Shown here: positions 24,531 through 34,758 of the stretch, in pieces
How the letters are laid out: each line of letters starts with the position of its first letter
How positions within the stretch are numbered: the stretch's first letter is position 1
Assembly (NCBI GenBank): GCA_017619585.1
Contig: JAFZSA010000012.1
Span: 1 to 64,000 of the forward strand
Reading direction: 5' to 3'
DNA length: 64,000 nt
From: Bacteroidaceae bacterium
GTDB lineage: Bacteria; Bacteroidota; Bacteroidia; Bacteroidales; Bacteroidaceae
Program-made: the position numbers and the translations under genes
Notes under the pieces: model-generated
Databases searched by the model: none
Seen by the model: the letters and a program-made list of their open reading frames with translations, nothing else
Told to the model about the DNA's origin: nothing

Positions 24531-27467
24531 ATGGAGAAGAAAAGATACTTAAGAAATGGCATCAGCATGGGACTACTCATGCTTATGCTATTGTGTATCA
24601 TCACTGGCTGCTCCATTAAGAAAAACACTCCTACAACACGTTTCTATCATGCCATGACTGCCCGTTTCAACACACTTTACAACGGAGAGGTGGCATATTT
24701 GGAAGGCGAGGAAGCACAGATGAAGTCGCACCAGGACGACTACAACCGCCTGCTTCCCATGTACATCAGCACCAATAAGTCAACAGCTGGAGTTGGCAAG
24801 AGCAACTACGAGACAACCATCACAAAGTGCGAGAAAGCTATCAAACTGCACAGTATGAAGAAACGTCCCACGGTAAATGCCACCCAAAAGAAGAATGATA
24901 AGCAGAAAGCCTTTCTGGCCAGGAAGGAGTTTAATCCCTACATTTACCACGCATGGCTGATGATGGCGGAAGCGCAGTTCCAGAAAGGTGAATTCATAGA
25001 GGCTGCCAGCACCTATAACTACATTATCCGACTGTATTCCACACAGCCCGAGATTGCAAGCATTGCCAAAGCTAAACTGGCCAGATGCTATGTAGCATTG
25101 GACTGGGCCTATGATGCAGAGGATATCCTGAACAAGATGAAACGCGACAGCATTTCGCGTATGGGGCAGAAGGAAAAAGACAATACAACGGCTGCTTATC
25201 TGATTCTGACCAACCAGTACGAAGAGGCCATTCCCTACGTAATAAAATCTATCAAAAACACCAAGCGGAAGCAAAGTAAGACACGTCTGAAATACCTACT
25301 CGGACAGCTCTATCAGCAGACAGGACAGAACGAGGAAGCCTACAAGTCATACGCTAAAGTTATGCGTGCCAACCCTCCATACGAGATGGCATTCAGTGCC
25401 CGTATAGCCCAGACCGAAGTTATGCCCGGCAGCAAATTCAGCCAGATGATAGCCAAACTGAAGCGAATGGCCAAGAGCGACAAGAACAAAGACTATCTTG
25501 ACAAGGTTTATTACGCAATGGGTAACATCTACATGAATGTGAATGATACCACCCATTGCATTTATGCTTGGGAGAAAGGAGTAAAAGACGGAACAAAGAA
25601 CGGACCAGACAAAGCCATGCTGCTGCTAAAGCTAAGCAACTTGTATTGGCAGATGGAGAAGTACATAGATGCTGCCCGCACCTATAAGGCATGTGTAGCT
25701 ATCTTGGACAAGGAACATGAGGAATATAAGGAAACAGAGCGTCGAAGCAAGATTCTGACAGAGTTGGAACCTCATTTGAGCGCTATTAAGTTGCAAGACA
25801 GCCTGCAAGCTTTAGCCAAAATGCCAGAGGCTGAATATCTTGCCGCTATAGACCGCGTAATTGAGCAACTGAAAAAGGAAGAAAAGGAAGCCGAGAAGAA
25901 GGCTGCCCAGAACGGCACCAACGCCAACGGACAGAGACCGACAACCAATACCAACACCCCCCAGACTAACAGACCTATAGCAGGCAATGCCGGAGCTGGG
26001 AATCAACCGAAAGGGGCTTGGTACTTCTACAACCCGACATCGGTAAAGAGGGGTATTGAGGAGTTTATCCGCAGATGGGGTCAACGCAAGAATGAGGACC
26101 TGTGGCGCATCAGCAACAAAGCCTCCTATGCTGCCGCAACAGGTATTGAGGATTCCAGTTTCAATGAAGAGACAGGTGGCGATGACGACAGCCTTTACGG
26201 TTCTGCAGAGACCGACTCGATAGACTCTTCAGAAAAAACCCGCAAGGACTCTATTGCTAACGATCCACATCATAGAGAGTTCTATCTGAAACAGATTCCT
26301 TTTACAGAAGAACAATTAGAGGAATCCAATGCCATCCTGAGTGACGGTCTATACAATGCAGGCATTATGGAGCAAGAGAAACTTGAAAACTGGCTCCTGG
26401 CAGAGAAAACCATGCAGCGTCTGCTGACTGACTTTCCTGAACACGACAACATAGACAATATCTATTACCACCTCTTCCTGTTGTACGGAAGACTTGGCAA
26501 TCAGGAAAAAGCAGAATACTACAGAGCCTTGCTGCTCGAGGAATATGCCGACTCTAAGTTGGCAGCCCTTTTGGGCAACCCCAACTACGATATGATTGCA
26601 CGAAACGGCACTCATGTCGAGGACTCCGTTTATGCAGCCTCCTATAATGCATATCAGGCAGCCGACTATTCAGAAGTAGAGAAAAATTACCAATTCAGTA
26701 CCGAAAACTTCCCCACCGGCAAGAATCGTGCCCGCATGCTCTTTATTCGTGCCATGAGCCAACTTTATGGAGGAGAACGTGACAGCTTCATGGTAAGCCT
26801 GAAAGAAGTGGTACAGAACTTCCCTAAGGAAGAAGTGACAGAGATTGCCAACTCCATAATGAAAGGTCTGGAAGCCGGACGATTACTGATGGACGATCGC
26901 TATGACGCCAGCAGCATCTGGAGTAGAAGAACACGCCAGGCTTCGGGAGACAGCACAGAAGTAGCTCCGGAGTTGAAGGAAGACCGTTACAGTAACTTCG
27001 TCTTCGTTTTGGCTTATCCCACCAATAGCTTGGACGAGAACCAGTTGCTCTTTGAGGTGGCACGCTACAACTTTACCTCGTACATGGTCAGGAACTTTGA
27101 TATAGAGATTCAGGAAAATCAAGGCATCACTATGATGTGTGTAAAGGGTTTTCTGTCGTATGACGAGGTTCACTCCTACGCCCAGACACTTTATGCAGAC
27201 AAACACATGAATACCTTATTGGAAGGCATCAGGACATTACTGATTTCAGAAGAAAACCTGAAACTGATAGGGAAAGACTTCAGTTTCGATGACTACAAAG
27301 CCTTCTACGAGGAGAAATTTGCTCCTATGGATATTCCTGAAGACCTCCGAATTGATGAGCCTACCGACCTCAAGATTATTGATCCAGACGATTACGTTCC
27401 CGATGATGACAAAAAATCCAAGGACAAGGAAGAAGATGACGAGGATGATTTCCCATATGGATTCTGA
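24531..27467 (+). CDS. porW: PorW/SprE-family tetratricopeptide-repeat lipoprotein (type IX secretion)
   Basis: Outer-membrane lipoprotein of 978 aa: signal peptide with lipobox IITGC at residues 25-29. The opening after it (FYHAMTARFNTLYNGEVAY, then a DDYNRLLPMYI element) is that of SprE/PorW proteins, which link the secretin-like PorN/PorKLM complex and the translocon in type IX secretion and gliding. Several TPR-like helical pairs lie at residues 140-420 and 620-800. A low-complexity Asn/Thr/Gly-rich linker (about 450-500) and a very acidic tail (DDDKKSKDKEEDDEDD) are present. It is longer than P. gingivalis PorW. Directly followed by porX, which supports the assignment. Confidence 0.8.
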   Translation: MEKKRYLRNGISMGLLMLMLLCIITGCSIKKNTPTTRFYHAMTARFNTLYNGEVAYLEGEEAQMKSHQDDYNRLLPMYISTNKSTAGVGKSNYETTITKCEKAIKLHSMKKRPTVNATQKKNDKQKAFLARKEFNPYIYHAWLMMAEAQFQKGEFIEAASTYNYIIRLYSTQPEIASIAKAKLARCYVALDWAYDAEDILNKMKRDSISRMGQKEKDNTTAAYLILTNQYEEAIPYVIKSIKNTKRKQSKTRLKYLLGQLYQQTGQNEEAYKSYAKVMRANPPYEMAFSARIAQTEVMPGSKFSQMIAKLKRMAKSDKNKDYLDKVYYAMGNIYMNVNDTTHCIYAWEKGVKDGTKNGPDKAMLLLKLSNLYWQMEKYIDAARTYKACVAILDKEHEEYKETERRSKILTELEPHLSAIKLQDSLQALAKMPEAEYLAAIDRVIEQLKKEEKEAEKKAAQNGTNANGQRPTTNTNTPQTNRPIAGNAGAGNQPKGAWYFYNPTSVKRGIEEFIRRWGQRKNEDLWRISNKASYAAATGIEDSSFNEETGGDDDSLYGSAETDSIDSSEKTRKDSIANDPHHREFYLKQIPFTEEQLEESNAILSDGLYNAGIMEQEKLENWLLAEKTMQRLLTDFPEHDNIDNIYYHLFLLYGRLGNQEKAEYYRALLLEEYADSKLAALLGNPNYDMIARNGTHVEDSVYAASYNAYQAADYSEVEKNYQFSTENFPTGKNRARMLFIRAMSQLYGGERDSFMVSLKEVVQNFPKEEVTEIANSIMKGLEAGRLLMDDRYDASSIWSRRTRQASGDSTEVAPELKEDRYSNFVFVLAYPTNSLDENQLLFEVARYNFTSYMVRNFDIEIQENQGITMMCVKGFLSYDEVHSYAQTLYADKHMNTLLEGIRTLLISEENLKLIGKDFSFDDYKAFYEEKFAPMDIPEDLRIDEPTDLKIIDPDDYVPDDDKKSKDKEEDDEDDFPYGF

Positions 27468-27469
27468 TT

Positions 27470-27500
27470 AATTCACAATTCACAATTCATAATTCATAAT
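27470..27500. repeat. AATTCATAATT-type intercistronic repeat
   Basis: Four units AATTCACAATTCACAATTCA and relatives end directly at the porX ATG, so that the repeat itself forms the leader just upstream of the start codon. Confidence 0.8.
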
Positions 27501-29051
27501 ATGGCTGCATACAAACTGCTTTGGGTTGATGATGAGATAGAGTTACTGAAGGCACATATCCTGTACCTTGAGAAGAAGGGATATGTGGTAGAAACAGTAA
27601 CAAACGGATACGATGCTCTGGATCGTTGTACGGAAGAGACTTTCGACCTTATTCTGCTTGACGAAAACATGCCCGGCCTCAGTGGCCTGGAAACATTAAG
27701 CCGAATAAAAGAGCAAACACCCAGTACACCTGTGGTAATGGTTACCAAGAGCGAGGAGGAAAACATCATGGAGCAAGCCATTGGTGCCAAGATTGCCGAC
27801 TATCTGATAAAACCCGTTAACCCCACCCAGATTCTGCTGACACTGAAGAAAAACCTGCATCAGAAGGAAATTGTTACAGAACAGCAGACAAGCGCCTACC
27901 AACAGGACTTTGGTAAGATTGGTATGCAAATAAACGACTCACTCTCTTTAGAAGAATGGATTGAGGTCTACAAACGCCTTACCTATTGGGAACTGCAACT
28001 CTCTGAGACGGATAGTGCTATGAAAGAAATGCTGAGCATGCAACGTTCTGAGGCAAACAGGGAGTTTACAAAATTCATCCGCAAGAACTATACAAAATGG
28101 ATGAGCAACCCTGAAGGACGGCCTGTAATGAGTCCGGATATCTTCAAACACAAGGTATTCCCCTACTTGAACAACGGAGAGAAAGTCTTTCTAGTAGTGA
28201 TAGATAACTTTCGGTATGACCAGTGGCGTATGTTGTATAACGAGATTGCCGACCTCTTCAATATCGAAGAAGACCTGTACTGCAGCATTCTTCCCACAGC
28301 AACCCAGTATGCCCGTAATGCCATCTTCAGCGGACTGATGCCTGATGTTATAGAGCGTATGTTCCCTGATCTATGGGTTGACGAGGACAGTGAGGAGGGA
28401 AAGAACCTGAACGAGGCTCCTCTGGTACAGACGCAGTTTGACCGTTACAGACGCAAGAACACATTCAGCTACCACAAGATTAACGACTCACAGGCTGCAG
28501 AGAAACTGGTTCAACAAATACCGCATCTGCAGAAATATGACCTGAATGTAGTTGTGATGAACTTCATAGACATGCTTAGCCATGCCCGTACGGAAAGCCG
28601 CATGGTACGCGAGTTGGCAAGCAACGAAGCTGCTTACCGCAGCATTACACAAAGTTGGTTCCGCCATTCACCCGTTGGCGACCTTTTCCGCATCCTGGCT
28701 GCCAGCGACTACACTATTGTATTGACAACAGATCACGGCAGCATACGATGCTACAACCCTGTAAAGGTGGTTGGAGACAAGAATACCAACACTAATCTGC
28801 GATACAAGTTAGGCAAGAACCTCAGCTACAATCCCAAGGAAGTATTCGAGATAAAGGAGCCTCATCAAGTAGGACTGCCCAGACCCAACCTGAGCACAAC
28901 GTACATCTTTGCAACAGGTGACGACTTCTTTGCCTACCCCAACAACTACAACTATTACGTTCAGTATTACAAGGACACCTTCCAACACGGAGGCATCAGC
29001 ATGGAGGAAATGCTGATTCCACTTATCACGCTGCGAGGGAAAAAAAGATAA
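27501..29051 (+). CDS. porX: PorX, response regulator with PglZ/alkaline-phosphatase-like output domain
   Basis: Regulator of type IX secretion. Residues 1-125 form a CheY-like receiver with the acidic pair in WVDDEIEL, phospho-acceptor Asp in [14 protein letters not shown] and the Lys of YLIKPVNP. Residues 205-510 are a PglZ-type domain; [13 protein letters not shown] near residue 230 holds the nucleophile Thr/Asn region and metal Asp, and [12 protein letters not shown] near 412 supplies more metal ligands. In P. gingivalis PorX pairs with the PorY kinase and SigP and has 518 aa, close to the 516 here. No porY or sigP lies beside it. It follows porW after a repeat spacer. Confidence 0.92.
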   Translation: MAAYKLLWVDDEIELLKAHILYLEKKGYVVETVTNGYDALDRCTEETFDLILLDENMPGLSGLETLSRIKEQTPSTPVVMVTKSEEENIMEQAIGAKIADYLIKPVNPTQILLTLKKNLHQKEIVTEQQTSAYQQDFGKIGMQINDSLSLEEWIEVYKRLTYWELQLSETDSAMKEMLSMQRSEANREFTKFIRKNYTKWMSNPEGRPVMSPDIFKHKVFPYLNNGEKVFLVVIDNFRYDQWRMLYNEIADLFNIEEDLYCSILPTATQYARNAIFSGLMPDVIERMFPDLWVDEDSEEGKNLNEAPLVQTQFDRYRRKNTFSYHKINDSQAAEKLVQQIPHLQKYDLNVVVMNFIDMLSHARTESRMVRELASNEAAYRSITQSWFRHSPVGDLFRILAASDYTIVLTTDHGSIRCYNPVKVVGDKNTNTNLRYKLGKNLSYNPKEVFEIKEPHQVGLPRPNLSTTYIFATGDDFFAYPNNYNYYVQYYKDTFQHGGISMEEMLIPLITLRGKKR

Positions 29052-29058
29052 AAAACCT

Positions 29059-29466
29059 ATGGAAATAAGATTCAAGGAAGAAGATATCAGACAAGCTGCC
29101 CAGCAGTTTGTAAAGGCAATGGGTCAGGATACCGTCTTTGCCTTCTATGGTAAGATGGGAGCCGGTAAGACAACATTCATAAAAGCTGTCTGCGAAGAGC
29201 TAGGGGTGGAGGACACTGTTACGTCACCCACCTTTGCTATTGTAAACGAATATGAGGCAGCCAACGGCCGCCCCATATATCATTTTGATTTCTACCGTAT
29301 AAAGAAGGTCTCTGAGGCCTACGATATGGGATGCGAAGAGTACTTCTACAGTGGCCATCCCTGTTTTATAGAATGGCCTGAACTGATAGAGGAAGTGCTA
29401 CCCGAGGAGACTGTTAATGTCACCATAGAAGCACTGGCAGACGGAGAAAGGCGATTAGTTTTCTAA
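29059..29466 (+). CDS. tsaE: tRNA threonylcarbamoyladenosine biosynthesis ATPase TsaE
   Basis: Small P-loop protein (135 aa) needed with TsaB and TsaD for t6A37 in ANN-decoding tRNAs. Walker [10 protein letters not shown] is at residues 31-39, followed by [12 protein letters not shown] and HFDFYRI, and the Walker B/IEWPE stretch ([14 protein letters not shown] near residue 100). Size is normal. It begins 7 bases after porX and is presumably cotranscribed. Its last 12 bases overlap the end of the convergent gene on the minus strand. Confidence 0.93.
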   Translation: MEIRFKEEDIRQAAQQFVKAMGQDTVFAFYGKMGAGKTTFIKAVCEELGVEDTVTSPTFAIVNEYEAANGRPIYHFDFYRIKKVSEAYDMGCEEYFYSGHPCFIEWPELIEEVLPEETVNVTIEALADGERRLVF

Positions 29467-29778
29467 AGATTCTCCGTACTCCAACTCGCCATCTACCACC
29501 CAACGGAGATCTTCCGGCTCAAAGTCGCCCATCTTCTCCTTCTTGGCTTTCTTGGCTATGTATTCGGCTACGGCATCTATGTCTATATCTACCTCGTCCT
29601 GATTGCCTGATTTCTCAAGCAAATCTACGTAATACTCACCTATCACATCCAGAAAGTAGTACAGGTCATCTTCTGTAAACTTCTCTTTTACGTCCTGTGG
29701 CAGGTAATTCTTTATAAACTCTACCGTCAAGCGGTCGTCCTCGGCATCGGCCAGGAAGTCGTCTTCAATGTTTCCCAT
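29455..29778 (-). CDS. Small acidic conserved hypothetical protein
   Basis: A 107-aa strongly acidic protein, mostly helical, with [30 protein letters not shown] and the C-terminal [18 protein letters not shown]. No known domain is recognised; similar small proteins occur behind trxA and dnaE in Bacteroidales. It follows trxA with 12 bases between and is likely the last gene of a dnaE-trxA unit. Its 3' end overlaps tsaE by 12 bases in the opposite orientation. Confidence 0.75.
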   Translation of the reverse strand: MGNIEDDFLADAEDDRLTVEFIKNYLPQDVKEKFTEDDLYYFLDVIGEYYVDLLEKSGNQDEVDIDIDAVAEYIAKKAKKEKMGDFEPEDLRWVVDGELEYGESLEN

Positions 29779-29790
29779 AGCGCAATCTCT

Positions 29791-30105
29791 TTAAAGCATG
29801 TTCTTGAGTTTCTCTTCGAAAGCAGGACGTGCAGCTGCACCAACAATCTTGTCAACTACTTCACCACCCTTGATGAAGAATATTGTCGGAACATTGCGTA
29901 CGCCAAACTTAACGGCCAAATCCTCGTCTTCTTCTACATCGCACTTGCCAATAATGGCCTGTCCCTCATAATCCTGAGCCAAAGCATCAATGATGGGACC
30001 AACACGCTTGCAAGGGCCACACCAAGTTGCCCAGAAGTCCAATACGATGGGCTTGCCAGTTGCTACAAGCTGTTCATAATTCTCGCTGTTAATAATCTGT
30101 GCCAT
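29791..30105 (-). CDS. trxA: Thioredoxin
   Basis: A 104-aa single-domain thioredoxin with the redox motif WCGPC in DFWATWCGPCKRVGP (residues 26-40), the buried acidic residue in VLDFWA, the cis-Pro in VRNVPTIFF and a final helix. It reduces cytoplasmic disulphides with thioredoxin reductase. It lies 34 bases downstream of dnaE, likely the same transcript. Confidence 0.95.
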   Translation of the reverse strand: MAQIINSENYEQLVATGKPIVLDFWATWCGPCKRVGPIIDALAQDYEGQAIIGKCDVEEDEDLAVKFGVRNVPTIFFIKGGEVVDKIVGAAARPAFEEKLKNML

Positions 30106-30139
30106 ACCAATTATAATTAATAATGTATAGATAATAAAA

Positions 30140-33100
30140 TTAGTTTATCTTGTACTTTGTCCACTCATTGCCATCCAGAAAATCCATCAGTCCCTTTGTA
30201 ACCCTATAACATTTGCTCTTGGATTTCATACGTAGGACAGGCATATTCCCCCCTCCGTAGATATTCCACTTAATTTCTATCTGAGGAGTTTGCTGATCCT
30301 TATCCTTAGGCTGCTGCATCTGCTGAATATGCTTACTCAGTTCGGCCATAGCATTGCCGTCCAGTTTATTGGAGTCAAAAGATATAGTGATACTCTGTAC
30401 GAGTTGATCCTTCACATCAGGCAAGAACTGCACCTTTCCAATCTTCAGTTCCAGAATATCCTTATTATACTGACGAGGCTGAACACGACCTGTAATATAC
30501 ACCAGATTCCCCTCCTGAGAAAGATAGCCACGCCACTGTGCCCAATCATTTCCGAACAAGGCGATCTCTGCTGGTCCTGTATAATCCTCTACCATAACAA
30601 TGCCATAAGGCTGATTCGTCTTGGTAATTCCCTGACGCTTCAGTCCTGTCACAATGCCTCCCAGGCTCACATCGGAATTTGCGAATGGGGTAAGGTCGTT
30701 CATCTGGTCCATGTGGAGGTTGCAGATGCCATTCAATATTACACCGTATTCATCAAGAGGATGGGCTGAAAGATAGATACCAACCAGTTCACGTTCTTTA
30801 TTGAGACGTTCTAAATCATTCCATCGCTCCGTTGCAGGAATGGGTGGAAGATGTTTGTCTATAGCCTCCATGCCGAAGAGCGAGAACTGTGCCTCCATTT
30901 TTGCTTGCTGATATTGGGTTCCGTATCTGGTGAGCGAATCCACAAAGATTTCCCCTTTTGCATTGGGAGCAATAAACTGTTCTCTGCTTATCTGATCAGA
31001 GAAAGCATCGAAAGCACCGCTCAGAGCCAGGCATTCTATACCACTCTTCTTGACAGCAGGGATAGAGACACGCTCTACAAAATCAAACACGTCCTTATAA
31101 CGTCCGTTCTGTTCGCGCTCTGAGATGATGGCAGCAGCAGCAGCCTCTCCCAAGCCCTTTATGCCGTTCAGGCCAAAACGGATCTGTTGCTTGTCATTAA
31201 CACCGAAATTAACATGCGACTCATTGATATCCGGTCCCAGAACCTCTATCTTCAGGTTGCGGCATTCATCCAGCAATTTGGTGATTTCCTTTATATCGTC
31301 CTTTCTACGGGTAAGCAAAGCGGCCATGAACTCCGCAGGATAATGGGCCTTTAGGTAAGCAGTCTGGTATGCCACCCATGAGTAGCAGGCCGCATGAGAT
31401 TTATTGAAGGCGTAGGAAGCAAACTTCTCCCAGTCGCCCCAAATCTTATCCAATATATTGGGGTCATATCCACGTTCCTTACCTCCATTGATGAAGAGAG
31501 GCTTCATCTCATCAACAATAGCCTTTTTCTTCTTACCCATAGCCTTACGGAGAGCATCACTCTGACCTCGGGTAAAGCCAGCCAGCAGACGACTCAGCAA
31601 CATCACCTGCTCCTGATAGACGGTAATGCCATACGTATCCTTCAGGTATTTCTCCATCACAGGGATATCATAGGTAATCTCCTCCTGTCCGTTCTTACGT
31701 CTGATGAACGAGGGGATATAGTCCATAGGTCCAGGTCTGTAGAGGGCATTCATGGCAATAAGATCCTCAAAGACCGTTGGCTTCAGTTCCTTCAGGTATT
31801 TCTGCATACCTGCCGACTCAAACTGGAAGGTTCCTACTGTAAGTCCCTTCTGATACAGTTGATACGTCAGCTCATCATCTATGGGAATGTGGTCAAGGTC
31901 TATATCCACACCATGAGCCTCTTTGATAACTCGACAGGCCTCCTTCAACTCGGACAGGGTCTTCAGACCCAAGAAGTCCATCTTTATAAGACCTGTACTC
32001 TCAATAACATGGCCGTCGTACTGGGTAACGGCTGTCTTGCGGTCAGGGAAGTCCGGGTCATCAGCTGTTGAGATAGGTACATGATCTGAAATCGGGTCAC
32101 GGCAGATGATAAATCCACAGGCATGAATACCCGTTCCTCTAATCTGCCCTTCCAACTGCTGGGCATATTTGATGGTATCCGCTTCGCGATAATCAGGCGA
32201 GAACTGAGCCGACTGCAACTCTGGCGTACAGGAGATGGCATTCTTCAGATTCATTTTCATGCCATCAGGCAAACGGTCAGGTATAGCCTTACAAAGGGCA
32301 TTACTCCTATCCAATGGCAGGTCTTCCACTCTGGCCACATCCTTGATACTGTTCTTGGTAGCCATGGTGCCGTAGGTGATAATATGGGCACAGTTCTCAT
32401 GCCCGTACTTATCCATTACCCATTGCAGCACCTTACCACGACCATCATCCTCGAAGTCGGTATCGATATCAGGCAAAGAGATACGGTCGGGGTTTAGGAA
32501 ACGCTCAAACAGGAGGTCGTATTTCAGAGGATCCAACTTGGTGATTCCCAAGCAATAGGCTACCACACTACCAGCAGCAGAGCCACGACCGGGTCCTACC
32601 CATACATCCAGATCCTTACGTGCCGAATTGATAAAGTCCTGTACGATAAGGAAGTAACCAGGGAAACCCATCGTCTTCATGATGTGCAGCTCGAACCTTA
32701 TACGATCGTCCACCTCTTTATCTAACGGCTCTCCATATATCCTGCGTGCACCTTCATAAGCCAGTTTCCCCAAGAAATCGGCCTCAAACTTGATTCTGTA
32801 AATCTTGTCATAGCCACCGAGTTTCTTTATCTTCTTCTCGCCTTCCTCCTTAGGAAGCGGATTCTCGCCGTTCTCATCGCTTGTGAATTCGCGGAAGAGG
32901 TCTTCCTCTGTATATTTCTGTCTCCATTGCTCCTCTGTTCCAAATTCCTCAGGAATGGGGAAGAAAGGCATGATGGGGTCCGACTCCAAATTGTATGTCT
33001 CAACCTTATCCAGAATCTCCACCGTATTGCTGAGTGCCTCCGGGATGTCTGCAAAGAGGTCGTTCATTTCCTCCTTTGTCTTGAACCATTCCTGCTTGGT

Positions 33101-33877
33101 ATAAAGCATGTGAGGCTCAGAAATCTTCTTGCCCGTGGACAGACACAGCAAGCGCTCATGAGCATCTGCATCGGCCTCATTAACAAAGTGACTATCGTTG
33201 GTGCAGACCAGTTTGATATTCAGCTCACGAGCAATTTTTATCAGCTCCGCATTTGATATCTGCTGCAAAGGGAACGTTTCCCTATTGGCATTCACATTAG
33301 GATCCTTCACCTCATGGCGTTGCAGCTCCAGATAATAATCATCCCCAAAGACATCCTTAAACCACTGGGCCGACTGGCGGGCGCCCTCCAAATCTCCGTT
33401 CAGGATTTTAGACGGAACCTCTCCGGCAATACAGGCAGAACAGCAAATAACATCCTCATGAAAGAGTTTCAAGTCATCATGGTCTGTTCTGGGACGTCCA
33501 TAGAAACCATCCACCCAAGCGCGCGAAACCAGTTTAATCAGATTCCTGTACCCATTCAAGTTCTTTGCCAACAGAATCAAATGATTACCGCTACGGTCTA
33601 TACTGGGATTAGTCTGGTCTTCCTTCCGGCGTCGGGCTACATAGACCTCACAACCGAAGATTGGCTTAAAGGGTTCAAGACCATCTTTTTTTCTACCCTT
33701 ATTAACAGAATTACAATAATCAAAGAAGTCTTTTATACCAAACATATTACCATGATCGGTAAGCGCCATGCCACGCATTCCATCCCCTACAGCCTTGTCC
33801 ACCATCTTAGAGATAGAGGCCTGTCCGTCGAGCAAAGAATACTGAGAATGAACGTGTAAATGTATAAAATCTTCCAT
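30140..33877 (-). CDS. dnaE: DNA polymerase III alpha subunit
   Basis: Replicative polymerase of 1245 aa from the chosen start. The PHP domain begins at residue 5 with HLHVHSQYSLLDG; the polymerase active site is in SLPDIDTDFEDDGRG near residue 475; helix-hairpin-helix elements lie near residue 870 and an OB-fold domain at about 1030-1110. Length is typical of DnaE1. The promoter at 33905-33934 excludes the longest frame (33940); ATGs at 33889 and 33877 remain, and 33877 gives the usual beginning MEDFIHLH with a leader of about 20 bases. It is divergent from psd and followed by trxA. Confidence 0.95.
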   Translation of the reverse strand: MEDFIHLHVHSQYSLLDGQASISKMVDKAVGDGMRGMALTDHGNMFGIKDFFDYCNSVNKGRKKDGLEPFKPIFGCEVYVARRRKEDQTNPSIDRSGNHLILLAKNLNGYRNLIKLVSRAWVDGFYGRPRTDHDDLKLFHEDVICCSACIAGEVPSKILNGDLEGARQSAQWFKDVFGDDYYLELQRHEVKDPNVNANRETFPLQQISNAELIKIARELNIKLVCTNDSHFVNEADADAHERLLCLSTGKKISEPHMLYTKQEWFKTKEEMNDLFADIPEALSNTVEILDKVETYNLESDPIMPFFPIPEEFGTEEQWRQKYTEEDLFREFTSDENGENPLPKEEGEKKIKKLGGYDKIYRIKFEADFLGKLAYEGARRIYGEPLDKEVDDRIRFELHIMKTMGFPGYFLIVQDFINSARKDLDVWVGPGRGSAAGSVVAYCLGITKLDPLKYDLLFERFLNPDRISLPDIDTDFEDDGRGKVLQWVMDKYGHENCAHIITYGTMATKNSIKDVARVEDLPLDRSNALCKAIPDRLPDGMKMNLKNAISCTPELQSAQFSPDYREADTIKYAQQLEGQIRGTGIHACGFIICRDPISDHVPISTADDPDFPDRKTAVTQYDGHVIESTGLIKMDFLGLKTLSELKEACRVIKEAHGVDIDLDHIPIDDELTYQLYQKGLTVGTFQFESAGMQKYLKELKPTVFEDLIAMNALYRPGPMDYIPSFIRRKNGQEEITYDIPVMEKYLKDTYGITVYQEQVMLLSRLLAGFTRGQSDALRKAMGKKKKAIVDEMKPLFINGGKERGYDPNILDKIWGDWEKFASYAFNKSHAACYSWVAYQTAYLKAHYPAEFMAALLTRRKDDIKEITKLLDECRNLKIEVLGPDINESHVNFGVNDKQQIRFGLNGIKGLGEAAAAAIISEREQNGRYKDVFDFVERVSIPAVKKSGIECLALSGAFDAFSDQISREQFIAPNAKGEIFVDSLTRYGTQYQQAKMEAQFSLFGMEAIDKHLPPIPATERWNDLERLNKERELVGIYLSAHPLDEYGVILNGICNLHMDQMNDLTPFANSDVSLGGIVTGLKRQGITKTNQPYGIVMVEDYTGPAEIALFGNDWAQWRGYLSQEGNLVYITGRVQPRQYNKDILELKIGKVQFLPDVKDQLVQSITISFDSNKLDGNAMAELSKHIQQMQQPKDKDQQTPQIEIKWNIYGGGNMPVLRMKSKSKCYRVTKGLMDFLDGNEWTKYKIN

Positions 33878-33904
33878 CTTATCTGTCATGTGCCAATAAT
33901 TGTA

Positions 33905-33934
33905 CAAATATAGTGTTTTTTCACGGAACGCAAA
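33905..33934 (-). promoter_or_regulatory. Promoter of dnaE
   Basis: Minus strand TTTG, 18 bases, TATATTTG; one base shorter than the usual spacing. The expected transcript starts about 33898. Confidence 0.75.
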
Positions 33935-33984
33935 GAGCAACGCCCCCTTTTGTTGAAGAAAAGCCCAAAATTACCCCAAAAGTT

Positions 33985-34015
33985 TTTGATAAATAACAAA
34001 ATTGCCCTATCTTTG
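33985..34015 (+). promoter_or_regulatory. Promoter of psd-pssA
   Basis: TTTG at 33985, 19 bases, TATCTTTG at 34008: exact consensus, 21 bases before the psd ATG. A block AAATTACCCCAAAAG just upstream recalls part of the extended module seen at 38002. Confidence 0.85.
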
Positions 34016-34036
34016 TATCCAAAGTAAACAATCCCT

Positions 34037-34753
34037 ATGGGAAAAAGACTAAAGAAATTAAAGAGGATTAAGAAGATTAGGCTACATCACGAAGGCACCC
34101 GTACCTTGGTGTTAGGTGCTATTTTCTTGTTAGCTGCCAACGCTTTGTTGCACTTCTGTATCCCCAATCAATTCCCATTCTACGTCTTTGCAGGAGTAAG
34201 CATCTGCGTCTATTTGATCCTGGCCAATTTCTTCCAGTGTCCTATACGTTGTTTCGAGGGCGACACAGACGGGTTGGTTATTGCCCCCGCAGATGGAAAG
34301 GTGGTAGTTGTGGAAGAAGTTGAAGAAACTGAGTATTTCCACGACAAGCGCATCATGGTAAGTATCTTCATGAGTTTGCTGAATGTACATGCCAACTGGA
34401 TTCCCGTTGACGGCACCATCAAGATGGTAAGACACCACGATGGCAATTTCTTTAAAGCATGGCTTCCCAAAGCCAGCGAAGAGAACGAACGCTGTACCGT
34501 AGTGATTTCAACAGCCGACGGAACAGAAATCCTGGCTCGCCAGATAGCAGGTGCCATGGCAAGAAGAATCGTCACCTACCCCCACGAGGGAGATGCCTGC
34601 TTCGTAGACGAACATCTGGGATTCATAAAATTCGGTTCACGCGTGGATCTTTTCCTGCCCTTAGGAACAGAAGTATGCGTAAAACTTAACGACAGAACGG
34701 TAGGCAACGAGACCATTATAGCCCACCTTAAACCTCAGAAAGAGGAAGAATAA
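34037..34753 (+). CDS. psd: Phosphatidylserine decarboxylase, short type
   Basis: Makes phosphatidylethanolamine from phosphatidylserine. The 238-aa proenzyme has two N-terminal hydrophobic segments (residues 25-70), the conserved APADGKVV near residue 79, [16 protein letters not shown] [12 protein letters not shown] near residue 117 and the self-cleavage site [12 protein letters not shown], where the Ser of GS becomes the pyruvoyl group. This is the small Bacteroidetes/archaetidylserine-type family. It is followed after 5 bases by pssA, which makes its substrate. Confidence 0.93.
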   Translation: MGKRLKKLKRIKKIRLHHEGTRTLVLGAIFLLAANALLHFCIPNQFPFYVFAGVSICVYLILANFFQCPIRCFEGDTDGLVIAPADGKVVVVEEVEETEYFHDKRIMVSIFMSLLNVHANWIPVDGTIKMVRHHDGNFFKAWLPKASEENERCTVVISTADGTEILARQIAGAMARRIVTYPHEGDACFVDEHLGFIKFGSRVDLFLPLGTEVCVKLNDRTVGNETIIAHLKPQKEEE

Positions 34754-34758
34754 TCATC

